Shown piece by piece: positions 11,011 to 20,716 of a stretch of 64,000 nt of DNA. Both the position numbers and the translations under genes were made by a program. The stretch is from NCBI GenBank assembly GCA_030407085.1, contig CM059585.1:67692501-67756500 (forward strand), written 5' to 3'. Numbering within the stretch: the stretch's first letter is position 1; every line of letters begins with the position of its first letter. The notes beneath the pieces are model-generated. The model worked only from the letters and a program-made list of their open reading frames with translations, was not told where the DNA came from and did not search any database. This DNA is from Trichopria drosophilae (taxonomy: Eukaryota; Arthropoda; Insecta; Hymenoptera; Diapriidae).

Positions 11011-11272
11011 ATATATAAAAGTTTAGAAAAATCATGTCGCTGTTTTAAAAAATTGCAATTCTTTATAAAATTTGCGAAAATGATGTGTTAAAATAACATA
11101 TTTTTTCCTATTTCATCGGAAAGCTGATGTAAAAACGAAACTTTCATCCTTTCATCAATTTTTTCGTATGTTGAAATGGTTTTTATTAGATCTTAATTTT
11201 CAAAAAATCATAACTCGAAAACATTAAATATCATTTTAAATTAAAAAACACGTATCTTTTAACACGTAAACA

Positions 11273-11540
11273 CGTTTCGTTTTTACGTCAGCTTTCCGAT
11301 GAAATAGAAAAAAATATGTTATTTTAACACATCATTTTCGCAAATTTTATAAACAATTGCAATTTTTTAAAAGAGCGACATGATTTTTCTTAACTTTTTT
11401 ATTTTAAATATATTCCTTTAAGTGTGTAGAATATCTTGTAAAAATTTCAAAATAGACCGTTCAGTTTCTGTTGAGTAAATAATTTTTGTTTACCGGCTCC
11501 ATAATCGACGCATCGCGGCCCGTTCCGAACGCGCATGTAC
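11273..11540. repeat. Left long inverted-repeat arm
   Basis: It runs from a CGTTTCGTTTTTACGTCAGC block to GCATCGCGGCCCGTTCC. It pairs with 14145-14417. Shared blocks include AAGTGTGTAGAATATCTTG and GTTGAGTAAATAATTTTTG. Confidence 0.8.
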
Positions 11541-11705
11541 ACCTACGGTTATGCGCGCTTCGTAATAATAAAACTATATAATAAAACAACATAAAATATT
11601 ATCATTATATAAGCTCACACATAAATTTATTATACGTTGCAAACATTTATAATATAAATATAATTATAATCAAATAAACTGAACAAACATTTTTTAACCA
11701 GAATT

Positions 11706-14029
11706 TCATTTCGACTTTCGTTTCAGTCCTCGTTCGGTTTTCGTTTTCGATAAATTAATGATGGCAAAATTTTCGCATAGAGAATATATCTTTACTTTAA
11801 GTTCTAAATTCTCTAGTGGTTCAATGTAGTGCATTTTATGGGTGCCTCCGATTGATTTACGCTTTTCAAAACGCTCTTGCAAGAATTTTGCTGCAGCGTC
11901 GTAATCTTTCTCATCATTATACATATAAGACATGTTTTATTCAGATGAGTTACTCATAGCCCATTCGTATAACTTTAGTGCCATACTTATTTGGTTTTCG
12001 GTCATTCGCAGAATTGCTATACGTGTCAATCTTTTCAGAGCTCCGCCTGCTCTGTCACAAGAACCCATTCCGTGAGCCGTAGGCTGAAAATGCCACACGG
12101 CAGAGCGATCAAACTCTTGCTTGTGAAAACAGATAGTCGAAAAATGTTTATTGTTTTTAAATTGCTGTGGTGCACCATCCGAAAAATAGATGCATTCTTT
12201 AATACCTGGACGAAGTAAATTCGTTAAAAGCTTGCAAATAAAGATGTACAGCTGTCGAATCATCCTTTTTGCAATCTGAAATAATTACTAATGTTTTGTG
12301 CTTTATAAGATCTTTGTAATAAATCTCTGTAATAAAAAACGATAGGAAAAAGCGTCGTCTGATTGTTATTCCAGTGATACCCTGGAACAGCATTTTGTAT
12401 TACGAAGGCATAATTTTCCGCAAAATCACATACCATCAGAACTTGATCGCTCTGAAGGTTTTTTTTTACACTTTTATAAACGATGGCTTGTTATTTAGCG
12501 ATATATGCATGATGAAGAAACGTTTTACCGAATTTACAAAAATTATTAACATTGTTTGTGTGTAACTTCCTTGATATTGTATTTTTCCAATATCGCGTAT
12601 AGTTTATCTTCCGCATCTTGAAGTCTTGGACACTCTTGGCATTGCCTAAAGAAACACTGGTCACTTGGATTTGGGCATAATAAGATTAACATCAGTATAT
12701 CCTGGTAATTACTGACAGTGTAGTTCTCGGTTTTCATTAGATTAAGTATACGACTTCCTGCAATAGTGAATAATTAATTTCATTCAACAAGCGTAAAACT
12801 AATTGTTGGCATTGCGATACGTATACTTAAAATGAAATTTCGTAGATCACAACAGTATATTGCTCGATAATACATAATACACAGCCTTCAACTTTGGATC
12901 TGTGCGTGAAATATCATTTTATGCATACCGTTCGTATTCTAGTATGGATGATCACCTGATGCCATGAAATTCATGTTTTCATGAATGGGACAAACGCAAA
13001 CTCTGTGAGTTCCTCCAGAATCAGCTAAAACACAGTGTCGTGGGCGGAGGGCAGAAAATTTTGATAAGCTATTATTAATATCAGGATTTTCATTTCTAAA
13101 CTTAACGAAAATATCTTTCAATTTGCCCATGATAAGTCGTTTCTGAAGTACCAATTTTTGACCATTGATTTTAACAGATTTAATATCCTTCTGTCCTGGC
13201 ATTAATGAACTAATGTCAATCATCATACTCAAAAAACTCTTTAATGTTTTGTTCTATTTCTGGTGATATCACTTTTCCTATATTATGAAGATATTAATAT
13301 TTAAGGTATAGAGCTGTATCGAACTTTTCAAATTACATGTTATATAATACATTTTTATTGTGATATGAAAGTATGTTAGTTGCTAAAAATACGAAGATAA
13401 ATAATCATGTAATTAACAAACAATATTCTAACCATTTTTCTTTTCAGAAGTTAACAAAATACCATGCTCCAATTTTATTTCTCTTTTTAAAACTTGATTT
13501 TTTTTTTCGTTACTAATATTAGAATGGAACTTGATTATTCGTTCAGTGATCAATTCTTTGCTGATTTCCGATTCACTCTAGAACATTTAAAATTATTTAA
13601 GACAACTATGTAATAAATTTAATTACATTACTCAATTTTCTGCAAATATAAACTTAAGTCTGATTCTGATTCGTAATCCGAATTATCATTATCATTAGAA
13701 TCTGAGTCGTCAGAAGTTTCGTCATCTAAAATTTCATCATCTGAAGATTCATTGACAACTACACGTACTAAAAATTTATAACAATTAGATTGTAACTTCA
13801 TAAAAATCTTCGCACATTCTGTATCATTCATACTTACTACCAGCTCTAGCGTCTGTTTTGCCAGTTTTTTTCTACATATAGCACACAAAACGTCGTTTGA
13901 CTTCAAAAAATTACATTTTTTAAGAATTAAGTACGAAACCTTCCGCACATTTGTCTTGTTGATTTCGGAATTATGTGATGTCTCATGAAATGGATTGCAA
14001 CACGGGTCTACAAAAATTTTACGAGACAT
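11706..14029 (-). pseudogene. Transposase-like protein of unnamed invertebrate family, broken
   Basis: The N-terminal piece (13628-14029) has a Cys-rich start (PCCNPFHETSH, CAICRKKL) and an acidic Ser/Asp-rich tail. The next piece (12939-13232) reads SLMPGQKD, then LSKFSALRPRHCVLAD and GGTHRVCVCPIHENMNFM, a Cys/His block. 12546-12737 adds CFFRQCQECPRL. 11937-12393 reads YFSDGAPQQFKNNKHF and WHFQPTAHGMGSCDRAGGALKR, which look like catalytic-core blocks. 11706-11933 is the tail. This block order is known to me from many uncharacterised repeat-associated proteins in insects and cnidarians. I cannot assign the superfamily. Frameshifts and gaps separate all pieces. A second relic of the family lies at 52664-54185. 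Confidence 0.7.
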
Positions 14030-14144
14030 TATAGCAACCGAGCTTTACTTAATCAGGCATTAAACTATTCTGCGATCCGCTGTGATACGCGGAAAAACAG
14101 TGTCGAGATTAGTTATTGCACGTTCAATCAGGCACAGCTCCACG

Positions 14145-14417
14145 TGTTCGGAACGGGCCGCGACACGTCGAGCATGGACGCGTCGAGCATGAAGCCGGTA
14201 AACAAAAATTATTTACTCAACAGGAACTGAAGGGTCCATTTTGAAATTTTTACAAGATATTCTACACACTTAAAGGAATATATTTAAAATAAAAAAGTTA
14301 AAAAAAATCATGTCGCTCTTTTAAAAAATTGCAATTGTTTATAAAATTTGCGAAAATGATTTGTTAAAATAACATTTTTTTTCCTATTTCATGGGAAAGC
14401 TGACATGAAAACGAAAC
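14145..14417. repeat. Right long inverted-repeat arm
   Basis: Reverse complement of 11273-11540. Its start overlaps GC-rich sequence (GGGCCGCGACACGTCGAGC) that contains a short direct repeat, GACGCGTCGAGCATG-like. Confidence 0.8.
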
Positions 14418-14639
14418 TTTCATCCTTTCATCAATTTTTTCGTATTTTGAAATGGTTTCGAGTTACAGAGAGTTGAAAATTGCATATTTTTATTAGATCT
14501 CAATTTTCAAAAAATCATAGCTCGAAAATATTAAATATCATTTTAAAATAAAAAAACACGTATCTTTTATTTTTTCGCCTAGATTATGAAAAAAAATATT
14601 ACAAAAGAATTAAAAGTTTGATTGTAAATTTGACGTGGA

Positions 14640-14925
14640 ATGACCCATGTATATATAACTCAGGGTTAGCTCAAGGTCAAGTTTTTTTTTAATGGAAACC
14701 CCTATTTTTTCTCACGCTTTCGGAAAGAGCACAACGTTTTACGTCCGAATATGATATTGTCGATTTTTCCGGCATGGTCATTTCAAGGTCAAACTTAAAG
14801 CTCCTGGAACTGCGAATTAACTTAGCGGGAGTGCGTTTTCGGGGAAATGTTTCAGACAAAAGTTCAAGGATTTTTCCCTGCCTATTTAATGGTACCATTG
14901 TTTTTGACCTTGAAGGTTATCACCA
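14640..14925 (+). repeat. Satellite-like dispersed repeat, copy 2
   Basis: It has the same block order and orientation as copy 1, with TCAAGGTCA at 14671 and 14783 and TGACCTTGA at 14905. It is followed directly by a CA/CG microsatellite. Confidence 0.85.
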
Positions 14926-15013
14926 CACACACACACACACACACGCGCGCGCACATACACACACACACACACGCGCGCGCGCGCGCGCGCGCGCGCGCGC
15001 ACGCACGCACACA
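14926..15013. repeat. (CA)n/(CG)n compound microsatellite
   Basis: Alternating CA runs and CG runs of about 90 bp. Plus-strand frames through it give His-Thr and Arg-Ala repeats and are not genes. Confidence 0.95.
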
Positions 15014-15036
15014 CTATTTAGTATATAATTTTAAAA

Positions 15037-15042
15037 TTGGTA
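15037..15042 (+). other. Polinton target-site duplication, left copy
   Basis: TTGGTA, repeated exactly at 29573-29578. Six base pairs is the usual Polinton duplication length. Confidence 0.95.
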
Positions 15043-15867
15043 AGTAGTAGAAGAATGACCGTCCCCACGAAGTTCCCGCCGCCGCCACCAGGCGTCGCCA
15101 CAGTCGCGGCGCTGTCGCAGCATGCGAGGTGGTAGATTCGTGAACTAATTCGCAGACTGATTCGTGGACTTATTCGCGGATTAAGTCGCGGACTGACTCG
15201 CGGGCCGATTCGCGGATTGATTCGCATTTTTTATTTACTGTTTACTACGCGGGCTTATAATTCAAGACTATCTCATTGGGAAATCTGACCGTCACTAATG
15301 AGGTCATTAAGATGACGCAAGGACTTCGTGGACGGTCCCATTGAGTTTTCGAAGATTAATGCTGTAGCGTTATGCATATATCTTTCGATCTTTTAAATGT
15401 GCCCTGTTGGGAAATCTCTCTTTCAATATGGCACACCGTTACCAACGTATGTCACATGTTACATATGTTTTTTTGATGAATTGAAAGCGTAGATTTTCAT
15501 TAGTCACCAGTTACCAGTTTGAAGGTGTCTAGCGCAATCTCGTATATCGAGGACCTACTTTTTAAATCTCACACAAATTTTAAAAACCTATAATCAGGGC
15601 ATTGACGTCTCCCTTGCCATGTTGTAAGTTCGAATTCACCTTTCAGAGTTTTCTCTCGTCGGGGAAATCTATCCATCAATATGACAGTCGTCTTGACAAG
15701 CCGTTAGCGTAACTCAATGATCTCCAATAGTGACGAAACCGCTGAGTCCCTTCACACAAAACCGCTACGACCATTTTAAAATTAATTTAGAAAAGCCTCT
15801 AAGCAAGTCTCAACGCGTTCAAAAGACCTGGCGTCGACTCCCTGATGCGCGGGACCCGGCAGGTCTA
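15043..15867. repeat. Polinton left terminal inverted repeat
   Basis: Reverse complement of 28796-29572 with scattered substitutions. It includes about 25-30 bp of GC-rich sequence near 15075-15105 that the right copy lacks. The match ends near GATGCGCGGGACC. Confidence 0.93.
15135..15230. repeat. 12-bp tandem repeat within Polinton TIR
   Basis: About eight degenerate copies of ATTCGCGGACTG-like units, with a mirrored array at about 29427-29510 in the right TIR. Six-frame translation gives an Asn-Pro-Arg-Ile/Ser repeat, which is not a gene. Confidence 0.85.
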
Positions 15868-16513
15868 TTTTTCCTACATCTCCCCTTCGAAAGCGCTCGT
15901 TCTAGATTCCAATCATTGGGAAAACACATGTAACTTCGACCTTCCTTGGGAAAACACATGTAAATTCCAAGCATATTAGATAATATGTCGGGAGCTATGT
16001 CTCTCAAAGATGGTATACAAGTTGAGACGCGTGTAAAACCCATTAGTGATTACGACCCCCATGATCTCATTCTAACCGTGCTTTTACGATTTACGACCAG
16101 GGCCGACGCCCGAGACTTGACGATGACCTACTAACGCTCGGGGCCTGACAGCTACGACAGGTGCATAAAAGATGCCATGCAAGTCTCAACGCGTTCCTAA
16201 GAAGGTTCACTCTTGAACCCATTGTTAAATATGACCATTTTAAATAATAACCCATTTTCTTTTTTTTTTGTACAATATCATGCAGGAAGGAAGATGAAGA
16301 AAATAGAGAAGATGTATTTAATAAATTTTATTTTTCACATTCATATTCATAAATTACATTAATTTTTTTTACAATATTGTTATACATAAGAATATAAAAT
16401 AGCGATCACATAAAATTTATATTTTCAATATCGTCAACTAATGCATCGCTTTTAATTTGACAACTGATGCAGTCTTTAATCATAGGCGGTTCACCATCTA
16501 TCGTATCATAGCT
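15868..16513. other. Non-coding Polinton segment between left TIR and first gene
   Basis: It contains a short duplicated block, TTGGGAAAACACATGTAA (about 15917 and 15947), and a second AAGTCTCAACGCGTTC block at 16183 that repeats TIR sequence near 15804. No gene was recognised. Confidence 0.55.
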
Positions 16514-17215
16514 TCATTCAAAATGTTTATAACATCGTCGACATTCACGTATTTCAGGATGCATTTGCATAGCAGGTGGCAAGCAGGTCCATGCTTCTTC
16601 AATTTGTCGTTCCGCAAAAATGCAGATGAAATCGATCGGTAGACATTCTATATCTTTTGTTTCCATCAATGCGAGACGTTTCACTTCGTAATAAATCCGT
16701 AATGAACGTTGAAGTGATGCAGGCTGTTCAAGTAGATTTCCCAATACCCAATTTTTAATTATTTGTACATTTTCTTTAGTGCAAGTTCCATTAAGCGAAC
16801 GATTTTCACACTTCTCAACAATTCATATTGCTGCTGTTGCTTCAGTTTTTTTCAGAGATGGGCAGTCCAAAACGTCGAGATCAATAACATTTTCAGCGTT
16901 TAATATATCTTCCAACCAACATTTTTTATCGACTCCTTTTACATAAATTTTGATGGCACATTTAATGATATCCTCCAAAGTCTCGTTTATAGCATCAAAG
17001 AGAACGTCGCCAGATTGCCCTGGTAAGCCGTGGTAATTATGTATTAACCAGTTATTCACTCTTTTATAGTGTAACGGTAACCACACCCATTGATATGGCG
17101 CTTTAAACACATAAGTCTCAAATTCACCGACGAAAATATTCATTATAGACAGTTCCTTCGGTATGAAGCGATTCCCAGGCCCGCGCAATCCCTGCACGTC
17201 TACAATGTATTCCAT
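16514..17215 (-). pseudogene. Conserved arthropod Polinton protein of unknown function
   Basis: The frame starts MEYIVDVQGLRGPGNRFIPK and contains FKAPYQWVWLPLHYK, NYHGLPGQSGDV and IYVKGVDKKCWLEDIL. It continues past an in-frame TGA at 16823-16825 into CENRSLNGTCTKENVQ, ending at 16514, about 233 codons in all. The family is frequent in insect and other arthropod repeats. I know of no proven role; a nuclease-like fold is possible, but I see nothing decisive. Apart from the one stop the frame is continuous, so the inactivation is recent. It lies downstream of the major capsid gene on the same strand. Confidence 0.7.
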
Positions 17216-17302
17216 TTCGTATGATACTGATTCACTAGCAATTAAAGTATGACGATATTTTATTCATTAATTAGCGCATGCGCAATAATGGCTAACCTCC
17301 TC

Positions 17303-18520
17303 TCAAACCAACTTCTTTACATTTCTACTTATGGGATTATATTCTACAATACGATCATGTAAAATTAAACAATAAGCAGAAGTGTTTGCAGGAGAATTTT
17401 CTTTTGATTCAAATTCAAGCCGCACATCGACAGGTGCGTGTTTTAAAGCTTCATTCTGCTTAGAGCAATCAGTAATGATTAATGGAGTTTTCTCTAAAAA
17501 TATTGATTTATTCAATATAGGTTTACCATTAACATTTTTATTATAGTAACTAGCTTGAAAATTGATATACATATCGTATAATAAAGAAAATTGATTATTT
17601 GCAATATCAAGGTTTAAATTACCATACGGATAATATTTTGAATTAAAAAATACTTTAACATTACTAATGTTACAGTGATCAAACAGGCTAGCATTTTTCA
17701 CCTTGCCATTTTTTCGTGCTGTTTGGAAGCCGATAATAATATATCGTGGCTTTTATAGTTGTGTCGCTGTTTTCACGGACCACACGTGGGATGATGTTAC
17801 CGGTAATAGAGGATATTCATAAAGTTCCCATGTACGGAAACTTAAAGATATGCAAGGATCTTTTTCAATGAAACGTAACAGCTGTATCCTTTCCCTATCA
17901 GCCAACGTCATATATGGAACTAACCATTCTATTTTATTCATCTCAATTTTGTAATGATCTTCTGCATTTTTGTATAATTGCATTATCATCATGTTTAGAC
18001 CTTGTTAGAATAAGTTCGTGCTTCGCGTTTACAATTATCTTACGATAATCTTCAGCAAATCCGAGAATCTTACTCAGAGGCATGATCACATCAAAATAAC
18101 CATTATCATTTGTTATCTTTAGATTTGAACTAGATATCCAACCTGCATTGACTAAAACGGGTTCATCATTTGGTGGGTAAGAAGGATACCCCTTCATCAA
18201 GCTAGTAATACCAACATTTCTATTTCGATCAATTTCAACACCATTCAATTCATACCGCGTCTCATCAAATAAATGACAGATTGCGTTAGACGTTAGATTA
18301 GTATTATTTGCTTTAGTTCCGTCGGTTTTCGTCAACCTTCCACTAACATGTATCAAACTTTTACACGGTAAAATACATAAATCTTGATTTTGCACAGCAA
18401 TGCGAATTTCATCATTTTTACCAAAAAAACTTGTATTGTAAGATTGATGTGAATGCAGCTCGTAATGAGCGACAGATTCGTCGAAAACGACTGGGTTATT
18501 ATGATAACGTACGATAAGTA
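17303..18520 (-). pseudogene. Polinton major capsid protein (double jelly-roll)
   Basis: The N-terminal part near 18396-18520 is open upstream of 18395 and contains YELHSHQSY and FFGKNDEIRIAV. It continues with GWISSSNLKITNDNGYFDVI and LGFAEDYRKIIVNAKHELIL. After a frameshift around 17943-17992 come KIEWLVPYMTLADRERIQLL and SFRTWELYEYPLLP. An in-frame TAA at 17753-17755, compatible with a changed Glu codon, precedes FDHCNISNVKVFFNSKYYPY and VDVRLEFESKENSPANTSAY. The protein ends YNPISRNVKKLV. This block order is that of Polinton capsid proteins, which form the shell of a putative virion. One frameshift and one stop separate it from an intact gene of about 400 codons. No ATG was fixed. Confidence 0.88.
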
Positions 18521-18548
18521 TGCAAATACAACAACGGCAATAACAATT

Positions 18549-18725
18549 TTAATTATTCACTGTTTGATATTGTGATGATAATGTAACTTGAGTCCCAAGC
18601 TTTTCAGAAATAGAGCGTTCCAACGTGTTAACGTCTTGCGAATTTGACGACGACTGATGTTTTCTCCATGATGGGTTATTATTATAGTAACTATTAAGGT
18701 TCTGACCATTGTACATAATACCCAT
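18549..18725 (-). CDS. Small Polinton open frame, 58 residues
   Basis: It begins MGIMYNGQNLNSYYNNN and is Asn/Ser/Gln-rich. It lies between the penton gene (ending 18728) and the capsid gene with almost no spacer, so its position suits a small structural protein. No family was recognised, and such a short frame could be chance. Confidence 0.35.
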   Translation of the reverse strand: MGIMYNGQNLNSYYNNNPSWRKHQSSSNSQDVNTLERSISEKLGTQVTLSSQYQTVNN

Positions 18726-18727
18726 TG

Positions 18728-19414
18728 TTACGTAGATTTAAGATGGAGTCGAATTGTAATTGTTTCACCACGAAAATTTACCAATTCACCGTTCTCATTA
18801 ACAATACGCAATTGAATATGATCTATTAATCTGACGGCAACAGGTAGGTAAATGACGTGATTCGGCACTTCCACAATCTTATATCCGGGCGACACAGTAG
18901 GAAAAAATTAATGAATCGTGTGCGCTCTACTGCTATTAATATAAGCACCTGTAGTTATATTGCATTCCACGCGAAGTGCATTAAATTTAATTATGGTTAC
19001 TGGCAAATCTGAAATGTGCAACTTGTTTGCATCCAAAATTCGTCTATTAAAGCCCAATGTTCGTCCAATAGAATCGATTGGTGTAAAATCAATGTCTCGA
19101 TTAGATCTGATTTCACTACGTAGTGTATTATTATTCGGTTTTATATCTAGCGTAATATCACTATACTCCAACAGCTTGTTTCTAATATATTCTGCTATAT
19201 CCTCAATTTCATAGCTACCGATCGGCACAATAATTTCATGGTTACCAATATGAAATTTATTATTAACGTCAACATTTGGGATTGAATTAAACGTTAAAAG
19301 TTCTATCAAACCCAATTCATAATTCTTCTGCGGTGAAAGTTCAGTAGGTGGAAAGTATTGCGCTTCCAAAACTGAAGACTGCCCCGAGAGCGTCTACGTA
19401 AAAGAATCATTCAT
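18728..19414 (-). pseudogene. Polinton minor capsid (penton-like) protein, two in-frame stops
   Basis: One continuous frame of 229 codons from the ATG at 19412-19414 to the TAA at 18728-18730. It is interrupted by TAG at 19394-19396 (codon 7) and TAA at 18908-18910 (codon 169). Seen blocks are QYFPPTELSPQKNYELGLIE, FNSIPNVDVNNKF, TPIDSIGRTLGFNRRIL, SRAHTIH and FFPTVSPGYKIVEVP. This is the usual pattern of the single jelly-roll protein that accompanies the major capsid protein in Polintons. The second stop is compatible with a Glu codon changed by one base. There is no frameshift at all. Confidence 0.85.
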
Positions 19415-19450
19415 ACTGATTGTTCAAATTACACTGATTATCATAATATT

Positions 19451-19810
19451 TTATGCAATATATTTATACAACTGATACTTGTTTGGACAAAACAGCTGAT
19501 TGCATAAAAATTTGAGACATAAATGTCCACAATCAAAAGTGGCATAGTCTTGAAATTTTTCACGGTTATACATAATGCTACCTACACCGAGATATTTTCC
19601 CAACTCAGCAGGTCGGCTAATGTTTCCAAAGCTGTCCAAATAAACGACTTTAGAACCACTTTTTCGATATGCTACCCAATGCGTCCCCGGACCGCTTGCA
19701 TCGTCTAAATTTATGACTGCACATTCATTAACTTGGGGATTCTTTGGTAAATTATTACGCATAAAGACACCTCTAAAATTCGGAATTCTAGCTTCTTTCG
19801 AATATCTCAA
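19451..19810 (-). CDS. Adenovirus-type cysteine protease (Ulp1-like), N terminus shifted
   Basis: The motifs are THWVAYRKSG (catalytic His), VVYLDSFGN (Asp) and FQDYATFDCGHLCLKF (Cys), in the order and spacing of the adenovirus/Ulp1 cysteine protease fold, which matures capsids in related viruses. The frame remains open upstream of the ATG at 19810 to about 19860 (residues KLPHRALTDVDILRYS). There it meets the end of the hydrophobic protein gene in another frame, so a frameshift probably separates two domains that are fused in related elements. All catalytic residues are present. Confidence 0.87.
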   Translation of the reverse strand: MRYSKEARIPNFRGVFMRNNLPKNPQVNECAVINLDDASGPGTHWVAYRKSGSKVVYLDSFGNISRPAELGKYLGVGSIMYNREKFQDYATFDCGHLCLKFLCNQLFCPNKYQLYKYIA

Positions 19811-19845
19811 TATATCTACATCGGTGAGTGCTCGATGCGGTAGCT

Positions 19846-20178
19846 TTACAAGTTTTTTCGATTTTTTCTACATTTAACACCTAAACCCATAGCACGATTA
19901 TGCCTTTCACTTTCATGTAACTGCTTTTGAGCAGCTTTTGCATCATTAACAGCCTGGGCCACATACATTATACCCGCTGCGCCACCGGCTAATGCACCTA
20001 CACCACTTAATCCAGCAAATATGGGTGCTAGGAATGGCAAGAATCCTCCAACCTTTGCAGGTATCGATAGCTGTCGAGTTTTTTTAATGAATCACTTACC
20101 ACCTGCTTCTTTTACGGCTTTACGTGCCCCTTTCAAAGCGCTCGATATAACACTTTGAATATTATTACTTGGTGACAT
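19846..20178 (-). pseudogene. Polinton hydrophobic capsid-associated protein, one stop
   Basis: A continuous frame from the ATG at 20176-20178 is interrupted by a TGA at 20092-20094. It then reads FLPFLAPIFAGLSGVGALAG, GGAAGIMYVAQAVNDAKAAQ and a basic end. The Ala/Gly-rich hydrophobic stretch followed by a charged helix recalls minor capsid proteins that touch membranes. Its start overlaps the last 14 bases of the phospholipase gene, so the two were probably translated from one message. It abuts the protease frame. Confidence 0.7.
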
Positions 20179-20644
20179 TGACATTTACCGCAATAATGTT
20201 GTTCAATGATGCTGTTTTCTTTTTTGACGCTTTTTTCTTCTTTTTCAGTCCCATGCCTAATTTACTTTTTAGTTTCATTGTGTTTGCAACACCCCAAGCT
20301 GCCGCCTTTTCTGCAATGCTTGCGTCTTTTGCTAAAACTCGCTTCCAAGCCTGCTCCGCTAATATTCGATCGGCCTCGCTTCTACCTGTGGGATTTTCAC
20401 GAGTTTTGGAATAAGCAATGTCGTGTTCCTTGTAAGCCTTATCTAACGGATTTATCCCTGAGTCCCCTCTTGCTAATCGTTGCTGTAATTTTGTACCAGG
20501 CCCGCAGTACTGATAACCGGGTATATGAAGTTCTACCGGTAATTTATTAATTAAAGAATCGACCAATCCTTTCCCACTCTTTATCCGTTTTTGCTTCTTG
20601 TTTTTACCCACATTTGTAATCATTTTAAGATGTGCATCATTCAA
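20165..20644 (-). CDS. Phospholipase A2-like capsid protein (parvovirus PLA2 type), intact
   Basis: 159 codons. Residues about 40-85 hold HIPGYQYCGPGTKLQQRLAR (calcium-binding YCGPG loop), then NPLDKAYKEHDIAYSKTREN with the HD catalytic pair. This is the arrangement of the phospholipase A2 domain in parvovirus VP1 and in insect Polintons, where it may help a particle breach membranes. A Lys-rich linker (GLKKKKKASKKKTASLNN) and a helical segment complete it. The frame is open. It is the first gene of the minus-strand block and faces the ATPase gene across 72 bp. Confidence 0.88.
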   Translation of the reverse strand: MNDAHLKMITNVGKNKKQKRIKSGKGLVDSLINKLPVELHIPGYQYCGPGTKLQQRLARGDSGINPLDKAYKEHDIAYSKTRENPTGRSEADRILAEQAWKRVLAKDASIAEKAAAWGVANTMKLKSKLGMGLKKKKKASKKKTASLNNIIAVNVNVTK

Positions 20645-20716
20645 GTAACAAACAGTTAATGACTGACATTACATATAAAGGCGCTACTTATACTTTTATG
20701 ATCAGTTATTATCAAA
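20645..20716. promoter_or_regulatory. Divergent promoter region of Polinton
   Basis: This 72-bp gap separates the minus-strand structural block from the plus-strand ATPase gene. A TATAAA motif in ACATATAAAGGCGC (about 20670-20683) could serve the plus strand. Promoter function is inferred from position and sequence only. Confidence 0.5.

Larger units (their letters stand above)
11030..14580 (-). mobile_element. DNA transposon of unassigned family with long inverted repeats
   Basis: The segment 11273-11540 is the reverse complement of 14145-14417 with only small differences, giving arms of about 270 bp around a minus-strand transposase-like gene. Outside the arms, 11030-11265 repeats 14290-14580 in direct orientation. 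The left end is therefore itself a large hairpin (11030-11148 against 11270-11390). The flanks on both sides are copies of the satellite repeat in the same direction, sharing the block GTGGAATGACC, so the element sits at a monomer junction. I could not define a short target duplication. Confidence 0.7.

Noticed and set aside
10782..11091. Similar open frames in several satellite copies (also at 14689, 14774, 33139, 33143, 33847)
   Set aside because: The similarity follows from repeated DNA on both strands; the frames are not of constant length and carry no motif.
14774..15047. Frames with His-Thr or Arg-Ala runs
   Set aside because: They are translations of the CA/CG microsatellite.
15018..15227. 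Asn-Pro-Arg-Ile repeat protein (mirrored at 29425-29643)
   Set aside because: It is a reading of the 12-bp tandem array in the Polinton TIRs, present in both TIRs as expected for non-coding repeats.
15135..15230. CRISPR-like array
   Set aside because: Direct 12-bp units without unique spacers in a eukaryotic element; no cas genes.
20206..20550. Plus-strand frames over the phospholipase gene
   Set aside because: They are shadows of the minus-strand gene, Phe/Leu-rich because of its Lys-rich complement.
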